Shown here: piece by piece, positions 1 through 10,693 of the stretch | How the letters are laid out: every line of letters starts with the position of its first letter | Position numbering within the stretch: the stretch's first letter is position 1 | Assembly (NCBI RefSeq): GCF_019112545.1 | Contig: NW_025064886.1 | Coordinates: 1,685,021 to 1,749,020, forward strand | DNA: 64,000 nt | Source: Guyanagaster necrorhizus | Taxonomy: Eukaryota > Basidiomycota > Agaricomycetes > Agaricales > Physalacriaceae | Direction: 5' to 3' | The notes under the pieces: model-generated | What the model saw: the letters and a program-made list of their open reading frames with translations, nothing else | Databases searched by the model: none | Told to the model about the DNA's origin: nothing | Made by a program: the position numbers and the translations under genes

Positions 1-1500
1 GGTCAAACAGAAGAGAGAGAGTTGGCTAATCCAAGTTGATATTTGAACTGAGGTATGTACAAATAATTCTACAGCTTATATACTAGTGCAGAGTCCAAGG
101 AATCATGTTTTAGAGATAGAGCCTATGTCTGGAATATTGTAGCTAGAGGATTCAGGATTCTGAGGACTCTAATATACACCTATTTACTACTGTGATGGAG
201 TATAGATGTGATAAATTAGAGAGATGAAATTAGTAGGTGAAATATAGAATGGAATATAAAATAGAAACCAGGAAATGAAGTCTGACAGAGTCCAATCAAA
301 TGTGGAGTTGGATGATGGAAGTTGAGCTGGAATCAGAAGTCTGCAGCACACTTGTTACAATATTGTTTGACACTCATATAGATTCCTGCCAATTCAGAAC
401 ATGAGACACACAGCCTTATATGTATGTATGCACAAGGCCAGTGGCAATTATGGGTATATGATGGGACAGGTGCTTGATATGTGATAGGTATTTAGCTAGC
501 CATTGTAGATAGCAAGTAAGCAGATGAATATAATTTTTATTGATTGCCATTGACAAACAATGATATACACTGATAGTAGTCTGTGGGTATCGAGGGCCAT
601 CCATTGGTCGCAACTGAAATGCCATGGGATGCCCCATTCTTAGATAACTACTGTTTCTGGTTGATTTGTCAACCAGCATCAACCAAGCCCATCGACTTTC
701 GACTGGGGTTGAAGTCGCAATCCTCCGGGTGCATGCCAGTCAGTACTATTCCTGTCACTGGATTTAACTTGGCTGGATAATTGGAGCGATTCTAAGCTAC
801 TACTTGCTTTTGTCCACGGAGTAAGATTTCATTCTGACAGAGGGTGCCATACTGATATACATGTCTACTTTTCTTCTTCGTTGGGGAGTGAACACTGTAT
901 GAAATAGATGAAGGGTGAAAGCAACGAAAGCCTTTGAGTGGTTGGCTTTGAATAAAATTGCATGGAGAGGACACATCTTGTGCACTCACCATTTAGTCGG
1001 ACGATGCATATTTCCTAGGTGGAAGCAAGCAGTATGGATCAATCGGTTCTGTAGTATATCGCGGTTACGCATGTTTGGTTCGATCGTATCAGATCTTGGA
1101 TCTTGCACCACGGATTGACAACCCTGCTTTAGGCCAAGTACCTCCCAGACCGATATTTGAATCCATGCGAGAGATGAAAAAAAAGAGCAGAAAAATATGT
1201 CTTATGCAGTTAGTCCACCGGCAACTAGTATGGGTTTAATGTAAAAGGTAGATGCCATTCGCTGTTTTGTTATGCAGCCGAATGAAGGACGCCGCCTCGC
1301 TTGTATGCTGTTTACTTTGCAATGAATTGAACTTTCAGGGTATCAAGTCTTATGCTAGCAAGTCCTCGGATTTCGAAGTCAGATTTTTGCCGCTGAAACG
1401 ATTCTAACCCAATGAGACGCCGGGGATTGATTCGTATAAACCTGTAACGGCCACGTTTCCCCACGAACCTTCCTTCCCTGCTTCTAGAATAACATGGTCA
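1..1500. other. AT-rich sequence without a recognisable gene
   Basis: I see no convincing gene here. The first 600 bases are AT-rich with short purine stretches and look like decayed transposon or LTR sequence, but I could not match them to the copia or gypsy elements at the right end of the window. Open frames are short and lack protein-like composition or flanking splice signals. Confidence 0.4.
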
Positions 1501-4019
1501 ATAATACCTAATGCCCATCCTTCACCTACTCAAGAAGAAGCTAAGGGTTTTAGTTCTCGCCTCTATCGGTACCTTCGTCCGAACCTCTTTAAATGCATGT
1601 GTGCGCGTCGAGCCGGGCCATGGATCCACGAGTTTGGCCTACTGTACAAAAATTCCACTTTTTCGCGGGCCCCCTACGACCCCGCTCCAACACGGTTTGA
1701 CGAGGCTATGCGACGGGGTTATTCTCGTCCCAGTATTCAGACCCCCAACAAAGAGCTATTCTCAGTGTTCTGCCGTGGACGTCGGATAGACCCTACTATA
1801 CACGCAAAGCCCAGGATGCAAGCGTGTATAGCTCACCCCGTTCATGCCGCTGCTTGATTCGGCAGTAATGTAGCTCCACTATTAGACGTGACGTATGGTC
1901 CAGAGAGGAAGACTGCGGGGGAGCAACGGAAGGGCTAGTAGGCCCTAGGATGCCCGGCTAGGTGACCGGCTTGAATGTAGATGTGAAGGGAAGGAGTACG
2001 CTACCCACTGAGATGTCTCGTATGAAGAAATTAAAAGGCGAGGCGGGACTGTGCGTGTGCTGGCGTGGAACCAGTCATAGAAGAGGGTGTGGGGCAGGAG
2101 AGTAGTAGGCGTCGAGCATGTGGTATTTTCTCGGTCGACGGGGAAACAAGCATATGGTTGATCCCCTTCCTTCGAGTTGTTCAATGACTCGTCACCCCGA
2201 GCAACACGGCCCTGGAGACCAAACATTCGGTAGGCCTACTCGGTCCCGCGACAGAAGTAGGTTGTGAATCACAGAGAAGATACATTATATTACTCCTGAG
2301 TCAGTTAGTACTTGGGATGGTCGGTAGCGAGAATCATCCATCAGGCTCGGTCTCCCTCAAAAGCTCAGTATTCAGTTCTAGATGTTTTTCACCACCATCA
2401 CCACCGACGTCTTCACCCTGGTGCGTACCCTCACTCTCTCCCCTACGAAATGATGCTCTATCGACATCGCCCAACGTATCCGTGTGATGAAAAAAAATAC
2501 ACGACTGACTTATTTTTTGCTCATCGTTCCCGTTTTTATTTTTTTGGCTTACCCGCTTTGAACTCCATCACAGGCAGGGAGGAACTTTAGTGATGAGGGG
2601 ACGTATAATTACGGTGCGCACTTGTCAACGTTTTCTATCCAGCGTTTAATGGATATTTATTTGGAAGCTCTGTTGCAATTATCCTTCACCCATCACATAC
2701 AGGACGTGGGGGCCAGGACTTTCATTACGGAAGGGATCGTAGGTGTCAGAGTGGAGGCTATTCACGACTCACGGTATCATGGACACCTGAGTAGACGTGA
2801 GGTCGTTCACGTGTGTAAAAGCCATGGATATGAAGGGGGTCAAGCACTCGGGTTCGACTCGGAGGATGGGCGTCACACAGGCGCGTTGGACGATGCCGAT
2901 AAAGCATTTAGGAGAGAACAGAGTAAAGATACTCACCAAAATGAAAATACCAGATCTGAATACAAGTCTTTCGCGGAAAGAGAGATAAAATACGACTGAC
3001 CAACCTTTCGTCATCGTTCGATTGTTCATGTTTTGCTCACCTGCTACCATTTTCAAGCCTCAGTAAACCCACCCGGTCCCGCGACATGAATACACATCAT
3101 TCCCGAGCCAGTCGATACTTGTCGGCAGCGAGAATAATCCGTCAGACTCTCGCTCTCCCTCGTTGAAAGCTGAATCGTATTCAATTTCAGTCCTGCACCG
3201 CCACTACCAATGATGCCGGTGAGTAAATTCATTTTTACTGTCCCCCTACATTGAATGATGCGTCATCGATATCGTCCAACATGCCTGCCTGTCTGACGAA
3301 AAACAAACACAGCTGATCAGTTTTCTCTCATCGTTCGAGCGGTTCATGTTTTGCTTACTCGCTTTGCAGAGGTCCATTCTGAGGTTTGGACGTATACTTA
3401 TTGTGCGTTTGTAATACTTCATACCCCGACGCCTAATGAACCTTTCAAAGAAAGACTCCAAGTGTGCGACACGAATCCTTCGCACGAGGACATGTCGATA
3501 TCAGAGACGATTTTGAGAAGAAAAGACAACGCAGACGTCAGAGTGGTGACTCATGGCACTCCAGCCGCGCACCTGGGCTGCGAATACGGGAATTGGATAG
3601 GAGGACGTCCGGTTTGTTGGGTACGATTCCTTTTTGCGACAATCCATATCCAGCGCCTGATTCGGAAAAAATCCTCACCAGTCTCCGCGCTACGCTATCC
3701 AAAGAGAACATCGGCTTTGGCCATCGGGATATGCAATCACTCGTGTCGAGGTGTACGGTGTCATGCATTCCATAGAAAGATGCAATCCTTCTTTGGCATC
3801 TGCATTCACCCCACTTGACATTCTTTTCCCTGCTTCACCCAGCTGACGCTCCCCCATCTCGGTTCGTGGGTTCATCACACCCGACTACCTCCATGTCGAC
3901 TCTTCTCTGATGATGCCGTCTGACATCCAACCCCGATGCTCACCAGCCTTGCTCCTCACTCTGTACTCTCCCGCTTTGCAGGGGAAAGGGGGTTGTTGAG
4001 TGTGCCAACTCCAATGGGC
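1501..4019. other. Gene-poor region with degenerate frames
   Basis: Several medium-length open frames (for example plus 2,622-2,999 and plus 3,464-3,775) have protein-like stretches, but none matches a family I recognise and no multi-exon model joins them. A frame at 3,600-3,775 reads plausibly as protein (Pro/Asp-rich, then a Cys-containing end) and could be a remnant of a decayed gene. The region also contains the internal duplication described separately. Confidence 0.35.
2235..3420. repeat. Diverged tandem duplication, unit about 0.8 kb
   Basis: The sequence starting near 2,235 (CGGTCCCGCGACA, then a tract with GCGAGAAT) reappears near 3,070 (same CGGTCCCGCGACA, then GCGAGAAT), an offset of about 830 bases. 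A second shared block, a T-rich tract with CTCATCGTTC followed by a CCCGCTTTG or CTCGCTTTG end, occurs near 2,515, again with similarity near 3,010, and near 3,330. A weaker echo of the last piece lies near 3,960. The copies are imperfect, with many substitutions and small indels, so the duplication is old. Confidence 0.5.
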
Positions 4020-4294
4020 GTTCCCTGTTTAAACTCTACACACCGGGCGACGATATGCTCGACCTTGCGACGTCGGGCAGCACTAATATAGAACAGCTAT
4101 TAGCTATAATGTTGAAGGGCTCAACGATCATGACTTACGCTCGAACAGAGTACACATTGTCTAGTAGGTGGGTCGAAACGTAGAAACCGATGAAGCCTGT
4201 GCCTCCGGTAACCTATTGTAATGATTAACAGGAGAAGGGCCGAGATGACATCGATCGGAGTCCTAACGAAGATCAGCTTCGAGCTCGAGGACAT
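4020..4294 (-). pseudogene. Truncated 5' copy of the NAD(P)-binding reductase
   Basis: A start reading MSSSSKLIF is followed by a splice donor (GTTAGG), an intron, and an exon reading VTGGTGFIGFYVSTHLLD, the Rossmann nucleotide-binding loop TGGTGFIG. A second donor (GTAAGT) follows at the same codon phase as in the intact gene at 6,740-8,118, and the next segment begins A-A-A-R, like its third exon. Similarity then fades by about 4,020. The copy therefore keeps exons 1-2 and the start of exon 3 but lacks the catalytic YxxxK region and the C-terminal half. Unequal duplication followed by decay is the simplest explanation. It cannot encode an active enzyme of this family, though a short peptide could be transcribed. 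Confidence 0.75.
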
Positions 4295-4619
4295 AATTTC
4301 TTGAGCCCGTTGATATGAGGAAAGAAAGATCAAAGTGAACGCCGTTTATCGGGTCCTAGCTTTACGCAAGCTGGTGCGGGTATTTTGTAACGGATTAGGT
4401 CTATAGAAATGGCTTTGTAAGGTCCAGGTTGGCCATACTTTTGCGTAGAAATGACGACAGGGCTCAGAGCAAATACGTCCGTGGCTTCGAACATGCGACG
4501 TATAATTATCGGCATCGGAACTGTCGGCTATTTCAATGTTAGAAATCATTTATTTAAAATATAAATACAGATTGTACTTACACCCATAGTGCAAGGTAAA
4601 AACACAGCTCGAAATGGCA

Positions 4620-6232
4620 CTACGCAGAATTTGACGTTTCTTCTCCACTATCCCTTCCAACAACCCACTTGATTACCTTCCGAACCTTCCTCCCCGCACA
4701 CATCACCTTCCCAACAAACCACCAGGCGCCGAACACTAAGAACTGCAATGACATCAACATTCCCACTACAAAGGACATGATCAGCAACCCTGCCGGCCAC
4801 ACCGTCCATGCGACCACACCCAAAAATCCCATCAACGTCAGCCCCGACAACAGCATACATATGATTGGCACCCTCGCCGACAATGAGAAGAAGAAATATG
4901 AGTCAAACATGTCCCTGGAACGCGTGCGAGCGGTTTCAAGTGGGACAAAGTTATAGCGGAAGATAAACCAAGCATCACAAAAGATCCCGAGGCCACAGGC
5001 TGTGGAAGACATGGCGATAAAGGACTGGGCGATGGGGTTGATGATGAAGAGAGAACCGGGAGAGATAGAGAAAACAGCGGTGTCGACGCTGTAGGCAGCT
5101 ATGTCAGTATGGCTGCCACGAAGGGTCTAGGAAAGGAGACGTACGCAGCCAATGCGGTGAGGAGGCCACCGACGTATGACCACTCCATTTGCTGTCGCGA
5201 GAATGCCCGCTCGTAGTGGGATTCATCTCTCAGCTCAGCATACATCGTGAAAGACGCGACAATACGCTGCATGACGCCCATGGCAGGGAGGTCCGGAGGC
5301 TTTTCGGTTTCTGAATACTGGGGTAGGATAGGTGGGGCACTGTTGAGGTACGCTTCATCTGTGAGAAGGGGCGCCATCTCGTCATCCGAGTCTATCATAT
5401 AAGGCTGCAAACGTCTTTTGAGTTCCTGCTCAGTGGGAGGCGGTAGAATGATGGCGTCGTCATGACCTTCGCTTCTAGGTGTAGAAGGTATGCTATCCGA
5501 GCAACATGCTGCGAGGTGTTCAGTATCGAAATAAGTGAAGTAAACCTTTTTTCCTCACATAAGCTGTCGTCATCAGAAGGTTGTTCTTCGTAGTGTAGCT
5601 TGGCCGTTGATGGTAGTCGTACACGGAGAGACAGCTTAGGCCACACCCCTAAGCGAGCGCCTTTGAGGCGTTTGGTGTTGGAGGATAGAGTGTTTAAACG
5701 AACGTCCAGGCCTAATTTCGTGAAGTCGGTAGCAAGGAGCACAAACAAGCATACTTACATTGTCCAGCCTCATTCTGTCCCTTTATCAGATCACCTAACA
5801 TATAGCATGCGTTTGCGACGAGAATTTTCTTCCGTCCCTTCCTCTTCGATTGAGAGCGGTGCCAGACCTTGATGGAGATTTTGGACTGTAGAGAAACGTC
5901 ATGACTACAGGGTGTTATAAATCAGACTGCGATAGCACATATGCACCCTTACATGTAGAAAACTTCCTTCTGGTTAGGATTTTGGCCATCGCTTCCCAAG
6001 GTCGTTTCATGGCACGGCGTCGCGTCGCAATCTACTGAACCACCCTTGGACTCGACTTGTATAGTTATTATGGGACGCCATGATTTCTCTGGTCGTAAAA
6101 GGTGCAGGCCGCTACTTCGAAGAACTAGAAATCCCAGTATACATTAATACAGCCGAATCCAGCGCGACCGTCAGTCGACACACCTGTGAAACACCAAGGT
6201 CTTCAAGGTTACTCCTGGTCAGCTACAACCAT
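4620..6232 (-). CDS. C2-like domain protein with C-terminal membrane helices
   Basis: The spliced product starts with a C2-like beta-sandwich: a VTLKTLVFH strand, then RPIITIQVE, ETTLGSDGQNPNQKEVF and SKISIKVWHRSQSKRKGRKK. A linker rich in Ser, Asp and Pro follows, then RDESHYERAFSRQQMEWSYV and at least four hydrophobic helices (near residues starting GGLLTALAA, FIIINPIAQSF-like, ARVPIICMLL and LIMSFVVGML), ending in a basic tail. C2 modules usually bind phospholipid or proteins, so a membrane-tethered role is inferred; I know no named homologue. Introns fit GT-AG signals, for example near 5,545, where one removes an apparent frameshift. The start is unresolved: ATG at 6,232 reads MVVADQE then stops and is one base out of frame with the C2 strand, so there is either an unseen upstream exon or a small indel. 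The stop at 4,620 is firm. Confidence 0.6.
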
Positions 6233-6739
6233 TTAAAATGGTAAGAAGCAACTTGCTCTGGTTCATTGATAGACATGTCTGCGAGAAAGTCAGCAGTAGA
6301 ATGAACGCAAACGCGTGAGATCCTTACCAGAAAATAAATGAGATAGATAAGCATTCACCAAGAAGCCTCGCTCCGCTGTCGGTATACGCTGTCAATAATG
6401 AGCACACCGTTGAGTAATAACAGTAAGGACCGAGAAGCTTGAGCGCTTCAGCAGCGACTAGGTAGACGTAGACCAAGTTAAAACGCTGACAGTTGTGAGG
6501 GGCACTGCCATGCTCATGGTATCCGGTCCGAGATCCGACTGGCCCCTTTGCAACTTCGTCCCACTGGTGTTTGATAAATCAGATTCAAGTGCATCAACGC
6601 ATACATAGTGACGGTCCGGAAAAGGTCCAAGTTTGTTATGACGAGCCGTCAAGGTCTTCACTCATGACGAGAAAGTATGTCGTTAAGTGGTAGGAAGGGA
6701 AGAATAGATTTTTATGAAAGATAAATACAGTAAATCACC

Positions 6740-8118
6740 TCATACCGGAACCTTGAATCCTTTCTCCTTCCACTGCCCTTCAATGAGAAGTAGACTATCC
6801 ACAGCATCCAAGACCGTCTTTTCCCATGCAATGAACGAATCCGCCTTCAATCCAAGCACATGTTCTAGCCTTTCCCAGTTTAACGGGAGGGTGTACGAAG
6901 GCCATTCCGGTGCATGACTCCCATCTGCGAGACGATCCTTGAGTTCGGGGCGCTCCTTCGCGATAATAGCGAGCGCATCCTTGTACGAAGACTGGTAGGG
7001 GGAGCATATAGCCAATCTCTTCCGTCCTACCTCGGAGGATGGCCGGGATTCCAGAGCAAGGACATGCGCCCTAGCTACATCACGGACATCGATAGCACCC
7101 GGTAGAGAAGGAAAAGTGGTCGGAGAAGGTCGGAGAAGTGCGTAAAGATATTCATTGGTAGATAGTGCGCTGAGATTCGGCTCAGATATAAGGAGCTCGA
7201 AACCTGGAGCAATGGGTCCAAAATTGAACGGAGGTCCGACTACGTGATAATCCATGAGTTCCAATTACACTGTATATGATGCTGGCAGCCGAACGCACTG
7301 AGCGTAAGATCGATTTCGGGATGACTCTCCGCAAACTCAACAACGGCCATGTCGGAGTATTTCTTTTCGGCTACATATACATGGAACGGCACTCCAGAAG
7401 CTATAGCTTCCTCCTTGGTGATGGCATTCCAATCTGCCCTTTTTTTTAAGAATGAATAGTCCAAGAATGTAAAAAGACCGACCATCTACACCAAATGGCC
7501 CTACCGGAGTAGGATATGAGACGACGGAACTTGTAGTAACGACTCTAGGAACATTAGCCTTTACGGCCTCGCGTATAATGTGAAGAGAGCCATCAATACT
7601 AATCTGTAACGTCGGGTGTGTCAGCAGACTCGATGCGTCAAAGTACGGACCACTCACTCGAAGAGCTGTCTCTGGGTCAACCCGACCTGGTAGAGGCGCT
7701 GCAGAATGAATGATAGCGTCTACTCCTACGGGAATCTGAGAACGGATAATATAAAATGACACATGAAGGAGCTTACCTTTTAAATGTTGACTTAAATCAC
7801 CCGAAGAGACATCGGGAACCTCAATAACTTCGAATTTCTCACCGTAGTTAACGGAAAGAGCTTTCTTCAGGATGTTGACTTTCGGTCCTCGAGCCGCACT
7901 AATAAGTAACGATAGTTCCTAGAAGAATGAAACCTTAGATAAACAATACGCACGCCTTAACGAAGTAGCCCTTATCCAGCAACTGGGTCAAGATGTGGAA
8001 TCCGATGAAACCGGTACCCCCGGTGACCTGTTTAACATGTAAGATATACGACAACTCGGGAGAAGGGGTCAGTCAGATGGGGAATACTCACAAAAATTAG
8101 CTTTGAACTAGAGGACAT
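6740..8118 (-). CDS. NAD(P)-dependent reductase, GRE2/dihydroflavonol-reductase-like
   Basis: Extended short-chain dehydrogenase family. Exon 1 (8,118-8,092) encodes MSSSSKLIF; exon 2 (8,027-7,954) the nucleotide-binding loop TGGTGFIG; exon 3 starts at 7,898. Later exons give VDAIIHSAAPLPGRVDPE, then the VTTSSVVSYPTP strand, the catalytic-type YVAEK (YxxxK) and FNFGPIAPG of the substrate pocket, and the final exon carries IDVRDVARAHVLALE. All seven exons splice in frame at GT-AG sites with introns of about 45-65 nt, and the length (about 340 residues) is normal. Relatives (yeast GRE2, aldehyde reductase II, plant DFR) reduce aldehydes or ketones with NADPH in the cytosol. The substrate cannot be told from sequence. 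A truncated copy lies downstream at 4,020-4,294. It may serve housekeeping carbonyl detoxification or tailoring chemistry with the nearby terpene synthase. Confidence 0.85.
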
Positions 8119-9472
8119 GATGGAAATGAAAAGACGATGTATGATGTTGCTGTTGGCTCTCTTATAGAGCAAGAGAGTACAAAAACGAAGGTCAACGGGC
8201 TGACGTAGTATCCGCGCAAGCAATACAGATATTACCTACCACTAAGCTCCGATAATTGAAATTTGTCATACTAAAAAGCGATGTGTGGTCCGTGTCTTGG
8301 GGCAGAGATAGACAAGCTTCAGTGAACCCCAGAACCTGTGAAAGCTCACCTGAAGAAAGCATAAAAGGAAGCTAGATGCCTATGCAATGTTGGCGACCAA
8401 AGCGAAGCAGACCAGAAACCTTCGTAAGTGTTCAATATATGTCATACTAGATGCAGTCCTGGGGTTGGGCGGCGATCTCTATCGTCATCATCTATAACAA
8501 GTGAGACCTTTCCAGTTATAATAGGATTTAAAGGTACAAATTATATTGCAAAGTTACTGCGACGAATAAAACACGTTAATGAGCAGGAATTCTGAGAAAT
8601 GACGACTCCTAACGAAGAATAGTTAATGCAATTAATGAACGGTGAATCGTGGGAAAGTGGAAAGTGCCGAATATGTTACATAAACAAATCATGACCGGTT
8701 TCTTATACCGGACTGCTCTCGGACCGTCGTTGAGTCCCTCCTTCACTAATAGCGTGCCATTGGGGAAAAATCCGGGGATTTGGTCAGATATTCATTGTGA
8801 AAGGCCTGTTCTGTGCAATTCCAAGGCTAATAAAATTCAGAGCGTCAATTGTCTATAGGGCCAGAAAGATCAAGATTATGGCTCGCAGTACCCTACTAGT
8901 GAGTACTAAAGCACTAATCTACCATGGAATCATACTTACCGTATCGCGCTCAACACAGGTACCAGTATAAAATATAATTCTAAAGCTTTCCCTACTTACC
9001 GAAGATCATTGTAATCCGGGCGGATTATGCACTATGTAACATTATTTATCTGTAGTCTTAGATACTTCCGCGGAAACTGATTGCGATCGGTTTTCTTCTT
9101 CACCCTGTATTTTATGTTCTTACCTCAATAGGTTCATTCCCTATTCTATTGCGCGTGTTCAGTGTTCCTCAACCACGGTCAGGGTTCCAATCATCAACTC
9201 CCATGACATAAGTATCAGATCCGGTCTCGACTTGAAGTACCAACTTGCATCTCGATATGACTGACCAACGGTGACTGTGCTCATTCCTTCCTTTGTGATA
9301 TATATTTTCTAGTTCTGTCGTAGGTTCTTCCCGTTGTAATTTACCACTTCCCAAGCCGGACACAAAAAAGATTGTCGCCTTCGATCCTACGCTTTCTCTG
9401 ACTGATCGAGAAGAGCAGAAGGGATTTTCAGAAACTGTGCTTAATGACTTATTGAATGCATAGCTTGTTAGC
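8119..9472. other. Intergenic, no supported gene
   Basis: I find no recognisable coding sequence. Open frames at 8,649-8,858 and minus 9,169-9,474 are short and lack domain-like features. The sequence is moderately AT-rich and presumably holds the upstream region of the reductase at its left end. Confidence 0.4.
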
Positions 9473-10693
9473 ATGGCCCGCGGCTGGTTTTTCGATCATG
9501 AAGAAGGGCATAAAGCTTCCCAGAGAAGGCGAATAATTGAGGAACGCATCGTTGAGTGAGTTCGTACTCAATCTTCTTTCTTTCATTGAGGTCTTTCATC
9601 AGAGTCTACTTAAGGCTGATTTAATTCAGCCGGCAGAACGACCTTGGTTTGATGCGCACCAACTTAATAGAGAGGCACACACTAGTAAATAGGCCAGAGT
9701 CACTTACCGATAAAGGTCTGTTGCTGAAGTTTTAGTTGGAAGCAATTACACTGGCGCCCAATCTTAAAAAAGAGTGGTCAACCATGAAGCCTGTTCTTGT
9801 TGCCCTTGAACGGCACAGAGATGAGCGTCTAGTATCTGAATACTTTAATGCGGTCCGACTTGACAGACGCCCTGAAAAGACACCATATCTCGCAATCAAC
9901 AACTTTGGTTCCTGATTGGGTAACCCTCGTGTCTATAGATGACTTCAAGAGGATTATTTCCATGCCTCTCGACGTACGGCTGACGAGGAATAGTTTTGCT
10001 CCCGCGATCGCTCCACTCCTGATGGAAATCACAATCACATGCTAGTTTTTTGGGTATACTCCGACAGGCAACGCAAGGAAGGGTTGGAGACTCTGAACTT
10101 TATCTAGCCATGAGTACTCTCCAGTGTCAGGCATGCAGACAACAGTAATGTATCCAAAGGTCTCCGTTCACGAATGTAATGAGATATCAAATCGCAGGTC
10201 CCAGTGTCCTTGCGGGGAACAAGATCTCCCATGGGCTAACACAACGACCTGGATTCATTTTGACCCCAAGGCATGTGATGCTGCGCGGTCTATGGTGGCT
10301 GTTTGTGGATTTGACCCCTCGGTCGCCACTTACACACAAATGAATCTCCTACATCCTTTATTGGAATGCCTTAGCTTTAGTATCCACAATGCAACAATAA
10401 GACCAATTATGCGATAGCAGCAAATGGTGCGTGACCCCTCCACGTTCTCATTTCATACCTGTTATCTTGTTCATTTGTCCCCAAAACTCGTACACGTCAT
10501 GTGAAGGCGGCACAAGATTTTCGCCTGGTCGAGGGTGATGATGACAAGTATGAAGCCGAAAGACTTGAAGGCCTGTCGAACTTCGACTTCAGGAATTCTA
10601 CAGGGAAGAAGCAATGAATTACCTCAAGTGCCTTATTTGCTCTGAAATATGTGAATCGCGGAGGCTCAGAGAACATATGGGGACATGTGAATA
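9473..10693 (+). pseudogene. Decayed member of an expanded basidiomycete zinc-finger-like family
   Basis: The ATG at 9,473 opens a frame ending SQRRRIIEERIVE with a donor GTGAGT. Later pieces in shifting frames read HTLVNRPESLTDKG, then MKPVLVALERHRDERL, IDDFKRIISMPLDVRLTR, NTTTWIHFDPKACDAARS and VAVCGFDPSVATYTQMN, and finally YLKCLICSEICESRRLREH, a Cys/His end. I recognise this order (a basic helical start, a D-FK-PLDV-LTR block, an ARS-V-CGFDP block and a zinc-binding tail) from a large family of uncharacterised Agaricomycete proteins. Frame changes and in-frame stops between the blocks go beyond what plausible introns remove, so I call it a pseudogene. If several short introns exist it could still be a functional gene. 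Function is unknown. Confidence 0.5.

Noticed and set aside
5540..5560. Apparent frameshift at a six-T run in the C2/membrane protein gene
   Set aside because: A normal intron (GTGAGG to CTCGCAG on the minus strand, about 50 nt) spans the run and joins both frames, so no frameshift needs to be assumed.
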